From the NCBI GenBank assembly GCA_949752795.1, contig OX457074.1:34767980-34831979 (forward strand): 64,000 nt of DNA. Direction: 5' to 3'. Source of the stretch: Hyperoodon ampullatus (lineage: Eukaryota; Chordata; Mammalia; Artiodactyla; Ziphiidae). Both the position numbers and the translations under genes were made by a program. Of the stretch, positions 49,347 through 61,350 are shown one piece after another. The notes under the pieces were generated by a model. That model saw only the letters and a program-made list of their open reading frames with translations, was not told where the DNA came from and ran no database searches. Position 1 is the first letter of the stretch. Each line of letters opens with the position of its first letter.

Positions 49347-52235
49347 CTGGAAGGCGGCAGAGAGAGGTGCTGAGGGGGCTGCCCGCTCCCGAGGCGCAGC
49401 TGGCGGGCAGGACAGCGCGAGGAGCGGGCAGGGTTTCGGTCACGGAAGGGCCAGCGCGTCTGGGGGCCGCCACGGCACCCACCACATCGCAGGGCCAGGG
49501 CAGGGCCGGCCTGCTTTGCCTGTGGACCCAGATGTCCAGATCCTGCCCGTGGGCCAGCTTGCCAAGCCACGTGACACTTACACCCATAAAAGAAGGATGC
49601 TTCTGGCCGGGTCTCGGTGACACCTTCCGGGGAATTTCAGGGCTGCCTTTAGTTCCCTAAAGTCTGCGGGGCTAGGGTTAGAGGCTGGGGAGACAGACTT
49701 CCCCCAAGTGTGTGAATGAGTGGGGGGGGCCCTCGCTCAAGACCACGAATGGTACCCTTGGGGTGGCTGGTGGAGGCAGGGCGGGGTCCCCCTCAGGACC
49801 CCAGAAATAAGGGGAGCAGACTGCTCCCTGACTGGGGGCACCCCATCACCCCGGCACTAGGGAAACCACTCACCTCCAGTTCCACCCCTACTGGGGGCAC
49901 TTAAGGGTCACTTCCTGGGAGATGCTCAGGAGGAAGGTCCCTGAGGCAACAGGCTCGGCGTCTGTCCAGACCTCAGCTGGCAGCTCAGTGCAGGCCAGGC
50001 CACGGGGCTGCAGGGCCTGGAGGGGTGGCTGCCCCCAGGTGGGCATTGGACAGCCGCTCCCTGACTCCTTGGGGGCCGCAGGGGGCTAAGGGGACCCTGG
50101 CATCTTTTGCTCAGGCCTGTTCCTTCCTCCCAGGCCTGCTCGGCCTCTGGCCTCCACACAGCCTCGCTGTCCCTGGGCAGCGTGCTGTCCCTGGGCAGCG
50201 TGCTGTCCCTGGGCAGCGTGCTGTCCCCGGACCGAGGACGTGCAGCTGGACGGGGAGCAGCCCTGGGCCAGACGGGGTGGGGCACCCCGTGTTTCTGTAA
50301 AGCGAACATTCCGCCCAAGGAGGACCAACGCAAGCGGACAGACATACGTTCAGACACTGTCCTCAAAGACACACAAACATGGAAGCTCTGGGACGAAGGT
50401 CCTTCTCTCTCCACCCAGCCCCCAAACAGGGCCCCCCCGCCTGACCGAGCAGAGCCTGGGGGTCTGCCGGTGCCTCACGGCCGGCCTGGACTGTGAGGGG
50501 CAGCACGAGCCCTGGGGCTGGGATTTTGGATTGAAAGTGCCGTCCCTGTCACCAGGGGAGCGGAACCCCGGGCGGTTTCCTACCCTGCCTGGGCCTCAGC
50601 AGCCGCTGGGCGGATACAGGAGGGAAGGTGCCTGCAGGTGAAGGACGTGCAGCCCCGAGGCGAGCTGCCCAGCTGCCATCCTGGCTGCTCCCTTGGACAC
50701 CTGAGCCAGAAGGTGACTCAGGTAGCCTAAGCTTGGGGCGGGGAGAAGGTCCACTGGCCGCCGGGAAAGGGGAGGCCTGTCTCTGTGTCAGAGGCCCCAG
50801 AAGGGCCTGTCCCGGGGCCCGTGTGGGCGCTGGATGCCCTGGAGCTGTTTCTGTCAGGGGTCTGCAGCCTGCAGCTCAGCAGCTTCCCTGGGGGAACTGG
50901 AGGGGTCACCCTCCCCTTCTTTGCTCTGGCTGCCCCTTTCTGACTGAGGCCAGGACACTTGCCTCCTCCGGCTTCCTTCCTGTTCTTGCCTTAGTTTTCC
51001 TTCGGAGCGTCTACTCCTACAGGAGGAGGAGACCAGGCAGAAGCTGGTAACAAAGGCTCTCAGAGTACTTCATTGAGTTGGACAGAAAGGCCCTGGCTGG
51101 CTCCATACACTGGGGAAAAACTGAGCTCAGGATAAATTCTACAACGAACACTATGGACTCTTCAGGATTTGCCAACCGTCCTAGCTGGAGCTCAGGCTCC
51201 AGGCCCCGCGGTGGAGCATGTGGCCATGGCAGCGGGCGGGTCCTCTCCCCGGGGCCCTTCCCTGAACCAGGGGTGCACATGCATCTCCCCGACACTGGGC
51301 ACCTGTCTGTAGCAGGTCAGCCAGTGACACAAGGACACAAGGGACAGGGCTGTCACCCCCTCAATCTAAACCGAAATGGGCGGGGAGCAGCTGGGATGAG
51401 GTGACTGGCCAGAGAAGGGGAGGGAGGCCTGTTTCTCCCCCATCTCCTCCTCAGAAAAGGAGGAAGCCAGTGAGCCCCAAGGCCGCAGAGGCTGCCGTGC
51501 AGGTCGGGGCGCATGCAGAGCGCGGGGCTGCGGCCTGGCTGCGAGCGGAGGGGCGAGGCCGGGGCCGCTTACCCTGGAATCCCCCTCACGTATCCACAGC
51601 TGCGGCCCCCGTGTCACACAGCTGCGAGGACACAGCGACAGGATTCGGAAAAAGGAATAAATACGATGAGACGAATGGAACACGGACCACGCCCAGCATC
51701 ACGGTCAGACGGACCACAGAAAACCATCACCGACCATGCGGCTCAGACCCCCGCCCGCCCTGCGGGACGACGGGCCAGGCTGCCGCCGCCGGAGGACATC
51801 AGGACAGGACAGGCACGAGACGACTGCTAAAGGGCAGCAGCTCTGAGCCGGGCAAGAGGGAAGGGGGCCGCCACACCTCCCCAGGGCCCCTCCCATCCAG
51901 CAAGGGCTCCTCTAGAACCACCAGCGGGAAGTGGTGCTCACTGGTTAGAACTTTTCCTTAGGTTTTTATAAGCCTCAGGGTGGGTGGAGCAGCTGGACCT
52001 GGCACCGTTCATCACAGCAAAGATAAAGCAGCCGCGCACGCGCGCCGGGCTGGCCCTTCCTGCGCAGCGAGGCGCTAAGCCCGCAGGCTCACCTCCACCT
52101 GATGGAGGGGAAAACGGCACGCCTGGAGAGGGACGTGGCGGCAAAAGCACGACCCGTTACAAGTCCCAGGGCACCTGGGACCCAGGGCCAAACTGCTCTC
52201 TCGTGTGTGTGTGTGTGTATCTGGTGTGTGTATGT

Positions 52236-52277
<42 letters not shown>

Positions 52278-55200
52278 GCTTACACAGTTTCCTGGAGGAA
52301 AATAGCTCATCTTTGACTTTAAATTTAAAGCAAAACTAAATTTAGTCTTCGTGGGCTTCTCTAACCAGGGGGCACGCACCTTTTCTGAAACTGACCCCTT
52401 TCTAAATACGTATTGCTAGAAAAACAGTTTTCTAATAAGGCTTCTTTAGCGAAGAGGGAAAAAACAGCCTCTGCTCTGCCATCACAATCCAGCCCCTCCT
52501 GCAGCAGCCCCTCCAAAGACGCAGGCCGCTCAGCCCCCAGCTGAAGAGCAGGATCAGAACCCTGGGCTGGCAGGCGTTCAATTGAGAGAAATCCCCCAGG
52601 GAGCCCCCTCCCCGCAGGACAACTGGCCACCAGGGCTATCCACGGTCTCACGGGGGCTTCTAAGGAGACCAGCCCGGATGCCACGCGTGTGGCAGGGCCA
52701 TCCCTGGCAAGTAGGGTCCATCCCCTGCAGAGTCCCCGGAGGTCGCTCTGCACGGCCGCCGCACTAAAACTCACGGAGACGCTGTACGCGCGGCAGTTAC
52801 CTGTGGACATGCTCTCCCCGGGGGACACACCGTCCAGCGCGGGATGCTCAGCGGATTGCGGGCTGGAGGCTGCGAGGCTGACGGCGGGCGGCTCGGGGGG
52901 TGGCAGGGTGGGCCTCTGCCGGGGCTTCGGGGTGGGCCGCGACTTGCTGAGAGTGCCCATGAAGCTGGAGGGGGAGGCCAGCGGGGGCGCCGCGGCCGCC
53001 GGGGAGAGCTGGCCTGAGGCCAGGGAGTACCCCGGGGGGCAGCTCAGTCCGTAGGGTGATGGGGTGCTGGGGGGCGTGGGGGACAGGCTGAGTGGGGACG
53101 GCTGGCCGGCAGGTGGCTCAGGCAGGGGCCCCGGCTGGCCAAAGGGGACCTTGGGTGGAATGGGTGCCAGCTTCTTGGAAACTGAAAGAGGAAGCATAGA
53201 ACACGGGGTTCAGTGACACCCATCATCCCTGTGGCTGTCAGCAACCCCCCCCACCCCGTCGCCTCCACCCCCAGCTCCTGCTGAGAGCAGCCAACACCGT
53301 TTCTTAAAATTCACCTAGAACTGCGTATCTGCCCATCTGTTCACTAATTTCTCCTCCTCCCCTGGATTCCTGCTATGATCAGCACACACACCCCCAGCCA
53401 AACGGGAGAACACATTTCCCATGCCCAGGCCGTGGCTGAGTTCCCAGGGTCCTCCCATCACTTCCAAGTAGCGCACCTGTCAGGGGGCCTCTGAGGAGGG
53501 AGGAGTCTGGACGCAGCGTCCAGGACGGGACGACTAGAGACCGGCTTGCGGCAGTGGACCCTGGACAGAGCAACCGTCCCCGGGGCGGGAAGCTCTGACT
53601 TTTGGCTGAACCTGCCCAATGGCTCTGGGATCCCGTAACAGTGACCTATGACCAAGTCCTCTGGCCACAGAGGCCCAGAGCCTCCAGCACGCTGCCTGTC
53701 TTTCCCTGTGCTTCCCCTCAGTCCTGTGGACTTGCCTCAGAGGTGTTTTCCCTTCCAGAACCCTGGGTGTAGACGTGCAGAGACCTGCATTGTTTGTTCG
53801 AAGTGCATCACTGCCCCAGCCCCGCTGCACTGCCTTCCTTCCCCTCTTTATCTGCTTAGTCACGCTTAGTCATGATGTGTTCATCATGCCTTTAAATGGA
53901 AAGGAACTGGCAAAGATGACGAATTCTAATATTTAGAAGATCGCTTGGTGGACAAACGTCTCGAGAAAGCGACCACTTATCTATCAGACTGAGGGCTGGC
54001 CGTGGGCAGCACTTACTCTCGAGGAAACTGTCTTTTTAAGCCCTCAAGGAGGCATCGTCCTTCCCCCTACTCCCCACCCACCCCCGACGGAACAGAATCT
54101 ATTCCAACGATGCCGCGTGCACCTCCCTGGCTCCTTGGTGCACAGTGCAGAAAAGTAAGGGTGCCACTCTCCTGAGTCCCATCAACTTGGGTTCAAATTC
54201 CTATCCCGTCTCACCTGCTGCAAGCTGGGGGATTTTATTTAAACCTCTTGTATGGGGCTTCCCTGGTGGCACAGTGGTTGAGAATCTGTCTGCCGATGCA
54301 GGGGACACAGGCTCGAGCCCTGGTCCGGGAAGATCCCACATGCTGTGGAGCAACTCAGTCCGTGCACCACAACTACTGAGCCTGTGCTCTAGAGCCCACA
54401 AGCCACAACTACTGAGCCCACACGTCACAACTACTGAGCCCACACGTCACAACTACTGAAGCCCACATGCCTAGAGCCTGTGCTCCACAATAAGAGAAGC
54501 CACCGCCATGAGAAGCCCGCGCACTGCAACGAAGAGTACCCCTGCTCGCTGCAACTAGAGAAAGCTCGCACGCAGCAAAGACCCAACAGAGCCAAAATAA
54601 ATAATAAATAAATAAATAAATAAAATAAACCTTTTGTATGCACTGGAAAGAATCACATTTCTTCCACAGTACTGTAATAATTACATGGGATCATGTATGT
54701 CAAGCACCACACAGTCATGACTTAAAACCACTTTTCAGCCCTATTGGCTGATGCAGGCATTACGTGCTTCTCATCCAGTGGAGACTCTAGGGGTCAGCAC
54801 TTGAACACATCTTCCCCCAAGGGAGCCGGAATGTCTGTGGTGGCATTTACCACCCCAGGTAGGGACAGGCCTAGGTCAAGATGTAAGACTGTAGGCACAT
54901 CGTCAAAAGACTGAGGGGGTACAAAACAAAACTCAGGGGTGTGCCTTTCAAATGATGGCGCTGAGCTGCTGAATGTCACCTGGGAAACCCCTGCCTGGGT
55001 CCAATGGGCTGTGAAGAATGAGAGGGCCAACGGCCCACTGGCTTTGGGAAGCCGCGTGGCCTGGAACAGGAGCCCCGACCCCACTGGACAGAAGAATAGC
55101 TTAGCCATCACCCTGCCCTGCGCAGCTGGGGGAGGGTTAAAAGCCGTGTAAGCTAAGACAGCCAGAGAATTCTATCAGGACTGCAAGGGAAACGTGTTAT

Positions 55201-58200
55201 TTCTGCATAAAGCCCTGGCACGCTCAAATTCCTCCACTGCCACTTTGGCCAACCTCCTGTGTTGCAAGGTGCCCTCACATGACCCTCGGTGTCCTGAGCT
55301 CACCACAGGTGGCCCAGCAGCAACACCCTTGTACTACGGTTCCACATTCACCCGTCTGCAGAGGCCACGTCTGCTGCTCTGTTAGAGCCTCGGGGCTCTC
55401 TACACATAGCAGAGGCTCAACAAACCTTTGTAGGGCGTATAAGGGATGAACGGGGATGAGCAGGATGGAAGGGCTGGGTGAGGTCAGGCTCGGATAATGG
55501 GCTCACACAGCAGCCCGCAGCCAGGATGGCCGGGAGGGGCCCTGTGTGAGGATAAGGAGAACCAGCCCGGTCCCACGTCCCAGAGTTAAAGGCACAACCT
55601 AGAAGCCGGACAGGCCTGAACTGAGAACAAATTAGACAATGTGCTGTTTTAAGCACCTCACAGACTTTGTGATGACAGAAGGTGAAAAAAAAGGTGGCTC
55701 TGAGGAACACACATCCCATGCAGCCCCCATCTATGAGATATCGCCATGGAGCATGTCTTGGCTTTGGGGAATCATTTCAGGGAGAATAACAGGGCCTTTT
55801 GCAGTGGGTTTCAGTGGCAGAAATCTGGGGTGGGCAGCTCATGGGCCAGTGGACAAATGTTCAGGCCTCCACTAAAGAAATATCACAGGGCAGGCCTCCT
55901 GCAGAAACAGTCTCAATTCCGCCTCTGTGTCCCCTTCTACAAATAATCCAGGGGTAGGCAGCTGGGCTGGACCCCAGCTAGGGCAGGGGGCTCCTGGGGA
56001 AGACTCCACACTGCATTTTAAATGGTGGTGGGAAGCCTGGCAGAGTCGATGAAGACATGTCATCCCGGGCGATGATTCTGCAGAAAGGTCCTGGTGGACG
56101 GGAAGCAGTGCCCCGTGGCTGCCCCCGCCACACCCCCGAGCCCACTGTTCAAATGAGTAAACCGAGGAATAACGATGCAACGACCCCTCTTGGGGTTGGC
56201 TAACTTCCCAAAGCTCTCATGTGCAGTAATTCTTCATGAAACCAGTTTCTAAATCTCTGTGAGAATGGAGGGAAATGTTTCCAGACGGTGTGACAGCTCT
56301 CTGGCCCGAGCCCCCCAAGCCCCCCGAGCCCGGAGGCCGTGACATACCTTTCCGGAGGGTGTGAGGACTCTGGTCTGCGGGCAGCTGGCTGGGGCTGGCA
56401 CCCGGCTGCATCCCGGGCTGCATCCCTGCACTGGGCGTCCCCTGGCTGGAACCTGGACTTCCTTTCTGCCCAGATCCTGGAGAAAGTTCCTTGCTTTTAG
56501 AAGTGCTGAAACACAAGCACACAGGACAAAAGAAAGCCCCTGGACTCAGGTAACTTCAGCAGCAGCACAGTGAACTGAATACATGTTCCTCTAGGCAGGT
56601 ATGGTCCTCTCAGCCCTTCTGAAAGCCTTCAAAGATGCCCACGGAGGTGACCATCCTCTCTTGGGGCTCTGAGGGCCTGGGTTCCACCCTCATCCCCGTG
56701 TGGCACCCGTGGCCAGCTCCCTCTCTGGGCCTCTGCCCTCTCTCCAGCAGGTGACCATCCCAGCAAGTCTCCTATTTGTCCATTTCCTCTGCCGGCCATC
56801 AGCCGCTGCTTCCTGAGGACTCCCTCTCCCCTCCCACATCCCTCAGACGAAACTGAAGCCCATGAGTCCACAGCCAGAGCTGGCGACCCCTCGTCCTCTC
56901 CAGTGGAGCCATCAGCAACCATGCCATCCAGGGTCACTCCCCTCCCCCCCACCCCCCAACTCTGATTGTCACTTCCCCATTTCTCAGGGAAAATACCTTC
57001 TACTCATTAAAAAACAAACAAACAAACAAAAACCCCCCGCAATCCCTTCACTTAGGGGGTCGGTTTTTGTGTGTATGTGTCTGTGTGTCTGTGCGCGCGC
57101 ACGCGTACATGCGAAGACTGGGTTGAGAGGTTCGGCTTCCCAGAGTCTCCAAAGTTTTTCCAGTGGTGGCCATGGAGGAATACTGCGCACCCTAACAGAA
57201 AGCACAGTGCCTCTGAGTGAAGGAGCTTTCCTGCTTCTCTGAACTGCTGCTTTAGGACAGACAGAAACAAATGGCAAAGCAGTCTCCTGTGCAATCCCCA
57301 CTCCTAGAATCTCCTCTGACCACGTCCCTTTCAAGGAAGGGCCAGGGATGGCCTCCTTCCCCTGCGCCCCTGGGTATGAACGACCACATGCCTTGACGGC
57401 TCAGATTGCGCTTTTCATCTTTGGAGCGACAAGGGCTGCCCTGCATAACAGTTCATGGAACTAGCGCTGGAATGAGCATGCTCCCCGTCTTTTTTCTTCC
57501 TCTGCAAGAACGAGATGCAGTCACACCACAGGCTGCAAATGTCACCAGGCCCAGCATGACCACGGCACCTCCATTCTTTACCTGATTTGCACCCATTTTA
57601 GCAGTAAAATGGACCCTATGCGTCTAAAGGTAGAGGAGAGGAAGGGAGAAACAATGAAATTCTAAATTTCACAATAGGGAAGCTGTAATAGCATAGGAGG
57701 GGGACACAGGGAGCTGGGGACTCAGATTCCTCGCCTGACCTTAGCTTAGCAAGCTGCCACCTTACACGTGTGCCTGGGATGCTGTTCTTGGAAAGCCTGG
57801 GCTCCATCTGATAATCCAGGCGTCTGTGAATGCCTTACCTGCTGCAGAAGCCAAACCAGGATGCTTAGAAATGGGGGGGAAATGACCAACTCCAAGAGGC
57901 TTTGAGTGGATGCAGCAAACCCAGACCAGCACTGCGGTCAGTGCACCGCAGGCCAGACTGACCCAGGCTGGGGGGGTTGGTGGGGGGAGGACGACAGCGC
58001 CCTGTTTACCTGATCCGCTCAGCCCCGGGCTGGAGGCCGAGGCCGGATGGAGAGAGCGCGGGCACCGCGGGGCCGTCGGGGGGCTGCTCCGGGAGGGGCG
58101 ACGGCAAGGGCGGGGCGAGCTCCGCGGACGGTGCTGGGGGCTGCATGGTGGGTGGGGCGCAGGACGCCTTCCGGCCGGCCGAGGAGCCTCTTCGAGCCAC

Positions 58201-58937
58201 CCACGACGTGTCCATGACCCTCACGCCCATGCTGGCCAGGGACAGAGACACTCAGGCTTAGCCGCGCGCGCCGGGCGCCGGGGTTCCCTCCCCCACCAAG
58301 CGCCCCGCAGCGCAGCCCGAGCATCTCCTGGACCAGGGAAGCGAGGCAGCTGCCAGCCGTGCTCCACGGACAGAGGTGCTTGAGCATCCCGGCAGCTCCG
58401 GGCGGGGCTCCCACCAGCGGCCCGGGCACCGCTGGCCTTAGGACCACTGCCCGCCCAACAAGCTCCCCAGAATCCAAGCTTCCCTCAGAGCAGAGAGCAG
58501 CCTCACTGGGGGGCACCCACTCCTCCCAAGTGGGAGGTGGAGGCGGGCGGGACAGCGGGGGGGCAGCATCAGACTACAACAGGGCACCAGCCAGTAGGGG
58601 GCATCTAAACATCCATCTTCCTTCCTTTTGCCACCTGGGGATAGAGTGCACGGGACAGACTCAGGATTCCTGTGCCAGCCCCAGGGTGCTGGCTGAGCTA
58701 CAACCTCTGCAGGGTCTACACAGCAGGGAAGGGCTGATCCTGCCTCTGGTCAGTCCCCAGCCCGACTCCATTTTAACGAGGGGAAGACAGTCAGCTTTGA
58801 GTAAATCGGCCAAAGCAACCAGCCACACACATTCACCCCCTTGCAGAGCTCCCTAAGGCATAGCTCGCTTAGTGGTCAGAGACTGAGCGTGGCCTCGTAG
58901 CTACCCAAGGATACCGTACCTTTGGATTTTCCTAAGG
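49210..58937 (-). CDS. ARHGAP44: ARHGAP44 (RICH2), last five coding exons (partial gene)
   Basis: Five in-phase exons on the - strand (58937-58920, 58231-58010, 56505-56348, 53181-52801, 49346-49210) encode the C-terminal ~305 residues of this BAR-domain RhoGAP, which regulates Rac/Cdc42 at dendritic spines and endosomes. The BAR and RhoGAP domains lie beyond the right edge. What is seen is the disordered tail: MGVRVMDTSWVARRGSS, a Ser/Gly/Gln-rich stretch, a Pro-rich region with SH3-ligand-like PTPKPRQRPTLPPP, and the terminus ESTAL. ESTAL is a class I PDZ ligand; in the human protein the tail is reported to bind Shank-type PDZ domains. Close similarity to human along the whole tail, as recalled, fixes the identity. 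It converges on ELAC2. Confidence 0.95.
50167..50228 (+). repeat. 18-bp minisatellite in the last ARHGAP44 intron
   Basis: Three identical tandem units of CTGTCCCTGGGCAGCGTG plus a partial fourth. Confidence 0.95.
52203..52274 (+). repeat. TG/CA microsatellite
   Basis: Interrupted on the left (TATCTGG, TATGTGG), then a pure run of about 19 GT units. Likely polymorphic. Confidence 0.97.
52801..53181 (-). CDS. ARHGAP44: ARHGAP44 proline-rich exon
   Basis: A 381-nt exon encoding VSKKLAPIPPKVPFGQPGPL, a Ser/Pro-rich middle, KSRPTPKPRQRPTLPPPEPP and on to SPGESMST. Several PxxP and KPxxRP-type segments are candidate SH3 ligands. The acceptor is ctctttcag and the donor gtaact. Open reading in this frame runs past the donor to 52361, but that part is intronic. 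Confidence 0.94.
53182..54254 (-). other. ARHGAP44 intron segment without recognised element
   Basis: No gene or classifiable repeat is seen between the proline-rich exon and the CHR-1 SINE. Confidence 0.4.
54255..54626 (+). mobile_element. CHR-1-like SINE in an ARHGAP44 intron
   Basis: GGGCTTCCCTGGTGGCACAG start, an internal doubled segment ACTGAGCCCACACGTCACAA, and an AAATA-repeat tail. AAACCTYTTGTATG flanks it at 54241-54254 and 54627-54640. Confidence 0.95.
54641..56347 (-). other. ARHGAP44 intron, no recognised element
   Basis: No repeat family or conserved frame is recognised. Confidence 0.4.
56348..56505 (-). CDS. ARHGAP44: ARHGAP44 exon (KSKELSPGSGQKGSP segment)
   Basis: Encodes STSKSKELSPGSGQKGSPGS, then a short GMQPGMQPGASPSQ repeat-like part and DQSPHTLRK. 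Human has a longer run of the same PGAQPGAQPGA type as I recall, so the tract varies in length between species. The acceptor is tgtttcag and the donor gtatgt. Confidence 0.93.
57008..57112 (+). repeat. AAAC and TG/CG simple repeats
   Basis: AAACAAACAAACAAACAAAA at about 57010-57030, then a GTGTGTATGTGTCTGTGTGT tract grading into GCGCGCGCACGCG up to about 57112. Confidence 0.85.
58010..58231 (-). CDS. ARHGAP44: ARHGAP44 exon (MGVRVMDTSWVARRGSS segment)
   Basis: Encodes MGVRVMDTSWVARRGSSAGR, then a Pro/Ala/Ser-rich stretch ending GLQPGAERI. The acceptor is ctggccag and the donor gtaaac; phase enters with 1 base and leaves with 2. VARRGSSAGRK is a basic, phosphorylatable segment. Confidence 0.93.
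58591..58603 (+). promoter_or_regulatory. Strong CTCF-like motif
   Basis: CCAGTAGGGGGCA fits the whole CTCF core CCASYAGRKGGCR, in the intron between the ARHGAP44 microexon and the next exon. Occupancy is untested. Confidence 0.5.
58920..58937 (-). CDS. ARHGAP44: ARHGAP44 18-nt microexon
   Basis: On the - strand an 18-nt block lies between a strong acceptor (pyrimidine-rich tract ending ccctgcag, with an actaat branch-point-like element about 35 nt upstream) and a gtacgg donor. Read in phase it gives (G)LRKIQ(S), matching KKDGLRKIQSMGVRV in the human protein as I recall it. Eighteen nucleotides is a multiple of three, so inclusion or skipping keeps frame, as in neuronal microexons. The exon encoding the preceding KKDG is not in the window. 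Confidence 0.8.
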
Positions 58938-60484
58938 CTGCAGGGACAGAAACATACAGATATTAGTGTCGAAAAAACTGCGCCCTCCTTGGGACACACA
59001 GCTTGTCCCTGTCAAGGTCTGTCTTGTCTCTTGTGTCTGTCAAGGCTAAGCCTGGGGCTTTTACTGTGCCATGAAATTGTTCCAGTTTAGCTGGTCTCTC
59101 TAGTTAAAGTGACTTTTCTGTTTGTACGGGTGAAAATCATCCTACCAAGCTTGCAGGGGAATAAAGAGAGAAGCCAAAGAGCTGACACCGGTCAGGAATA
59201 AGGGAGGAGAAAAAATCCGTGGGAGCAGCAGTCCGCTCTCTTCTCAGTTAATGATTTAGAAGGTGGTTAATGCCTTCCTCGGGTGTAGGAGGTGACTGGT
59301 TCCACGGTACGCAGTCGAGGCCTTCATTGACTAAGGCCAGAGCCAACCCTTCCAGTATTAAGGGAGACACGGACATTCACGGAGGGAGAACACCAGCCAG
59401 CACTGGTCTCCCCTGCGTATGTGCACAGAGGGTCGTACTCACACTCACGCTGGTCAGAAGCAAAGAGCTATTACACCATGACATTCTAGCCACCTCACAG
59501 GCAGCAAGATCCAAAGAAAAGGTCCACGTTTGGGGATCGGTCGTAGCAGGTGGGATGTGGGTCCTTTAAGGAAATGTGTGGGGATGGACCCTCCGTGAGG
59601 CGCACAGCGGAGAACGATGCTACAGCCACGCGCACAGGGGACGGATGGCTTCTGACGCACTTTCCCCTGGGGGCGGGGACCCGGAGACCCCTTCCTGTCG
59701 AGTGTCACTGTTAAGATTTCTCATCTACAAGGCATCTTGGGGGCGCTCAGTCTCTCTCCAGGACCCACCTCGCAAGTCATCTTGCCTCTGAGGACCCTCC
59801 ACCAATAAACAAGCACCTTCTATTCGAGATCCAAGCACCCCTGGAGGCCACTCAAAACTCTGGGACAGGGTCCGATTGCATCCCCCGGTATTTAAAGTGG
59901 GCTGCAGGGGGGTATCAAACTATGCCCCTTGGGCTTCCAAGTTTATCAGGCTGAAAAAGAGCAAAAAGCTTAATATTCCACTTGGGGAAGCAAACCGATA
60001 CCACTTAGTTGCAGTGTTGGCAAGCTGGGCGGGAATTTTCCCGTGGTGATCAACAGAAGCCGCAGAGGACGGAGGTCTCACGCTGTGCTCTCTTCCTTAC
60101 CCCATTCTCTCTCACTTAGAAAGACCTTCCCCATCTGGGATGAGAGGCGTGGGCTTTGGGATCAGGGCTGGTGGGGGACCCCTTCTATTTCCAGACACAC
60201 CTTCCAGCACTGTTGACCCCAGACACCAGGCTCCCTGGTGATCTTCTCTTGGTTGACCCAGGGGAGGGCACGGTCAGGGGGAGGACCAACGAGACCCGCT
60301 CAATATCATCCATCGGCAAAGCGTCAGCAACCCAGAGTCGAGAGGTGAAACGCACACCCCTGCTTTTATAAAGAGACAGCTGTGCCGACTGTAATCACCA
60401 CTCTCCCAGCTGAAGTGACTTTCATATGGGAAGCCGCGTCCTCTGTGTCCAGGAAACACACATCAAAGGTTCACTGACATCTTC
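58938..60484 (-). other. ARHGAP44 intron, no recognised element
   Basis: The exon preceding the microexon is not found up to 64000, so this intron exceeds 5 kb. No repeat family is recognised in this part. Confidence 0.4.
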
Positions 60485-60504
60485 AAAAGGCAATAAAAAT
60501 CTTT

Positions 60505-60696
60505 TTTTTTCTTTTTCAAGTCTTTGTATAGACATACACTTTTATTTCACTTGGGTAAATATTTAGGGATAGAATGGCTGGATCACACGGTGGGTAAATG
60601 TTTAACTTTTGCAGAAACTGCCAAACTGTTTTCCAAAGTGGTTGTTCTATTTTACACTCCCGCCAGTATTCTATGAGCATTCTAGTTCCTTCATAT
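60505..60696 (-). mobile_element. Very short 5'-truncated L1 insertion
   Basis: About 190 bp of antisense L1 (GAATGGCTGGATCACACGGT, AACTGTTTTCCAAAGTGGTT) with a T-rich end. AAAAGGCAMTAAAAATCTTT flanks it at 60485-60504 and 60697-60716, one mismatch in 20. Confidence 0.88.
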
Positions 60697-61026
60697 AAAA
60701 GGCACTAAAAATCTTTACAGAGCGAATCAATCACAGTGGCAACAGCAAGACTCTCAGAGGCCTCAAAGCTATTGCCTTCAGAAGCAAATGAAGATTTGCT
60801 TGGAAGATTGGTAGATTTAAGTGTCTGAACGTCTAGCTAGAACTCCACCCAAAGACAAAAATTACAAAATTGCTTGGCATGCTGCTGAGAGGCGGGGAGC
60901 TATTCAGAGGTGGAAGAATACAACCAGGTTATGTAAGCAGGCCACAAGTTTCTGCTCATTGTTTTATCACATAAAGAAGCAACACTCGCCAGAATCAAAG
61001 AACTTGCGTGTTATTTAAAAATAACC

Positions 61027-61350
61027 GGGACTTCCCTGGTGGCGCAGTGGTTAAGAATCTGCCTGCCAATGCAGGGGACACGGGTTCGAGCCCTGGCCCG
61101 GGAAGATCCTACATGCCACGGAGCAACTAAGCCGGTGCGCCACAACTACTGAGCCCACGTGCCACAACTACTTAAGCCCGCGCACCTAGAGCCCATGCTC
61201 CGCAACAAGAGAAGCCACCGCAGTGAGAAGCCCGTGCACTGCAACGAAGAGTAGCCCCCGCTCGCCACAACTAGAAAAAGCCCGCGCACAGCAACAAAGA
61301 CCCAACGCAGCCTAAATAAATAAATAAATAATAAAATAAAATTAAAATGA
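61027..61350 (+). mobile_element. CHR-1-like SINE in an ARHGAP44 intron
   Basis: GGGACTTCCCTGGTGGCGCA start and an AAATAAATAAATAAATAATA tail. Little diverged. Confidence 0.95.

Larger units (their letters stand above)
49347..52800 (-). other. Last ARHGAP44 intron
   Basis: GC-rich intron. Apart from the minisatellite and the TG tract I recognise no dispersed repeat, which is unusual next to the repeat-rich rest of the window. Confidence 0.45.

Noticed and set aside
52361..52800. Continuation of the ARHGAP44 proline-rich frame to 52361
   Set aside because: The MST codons are followed by a good donor (gtaact), and the phase joins correctly to the last exon. The remainder is intron read-through.
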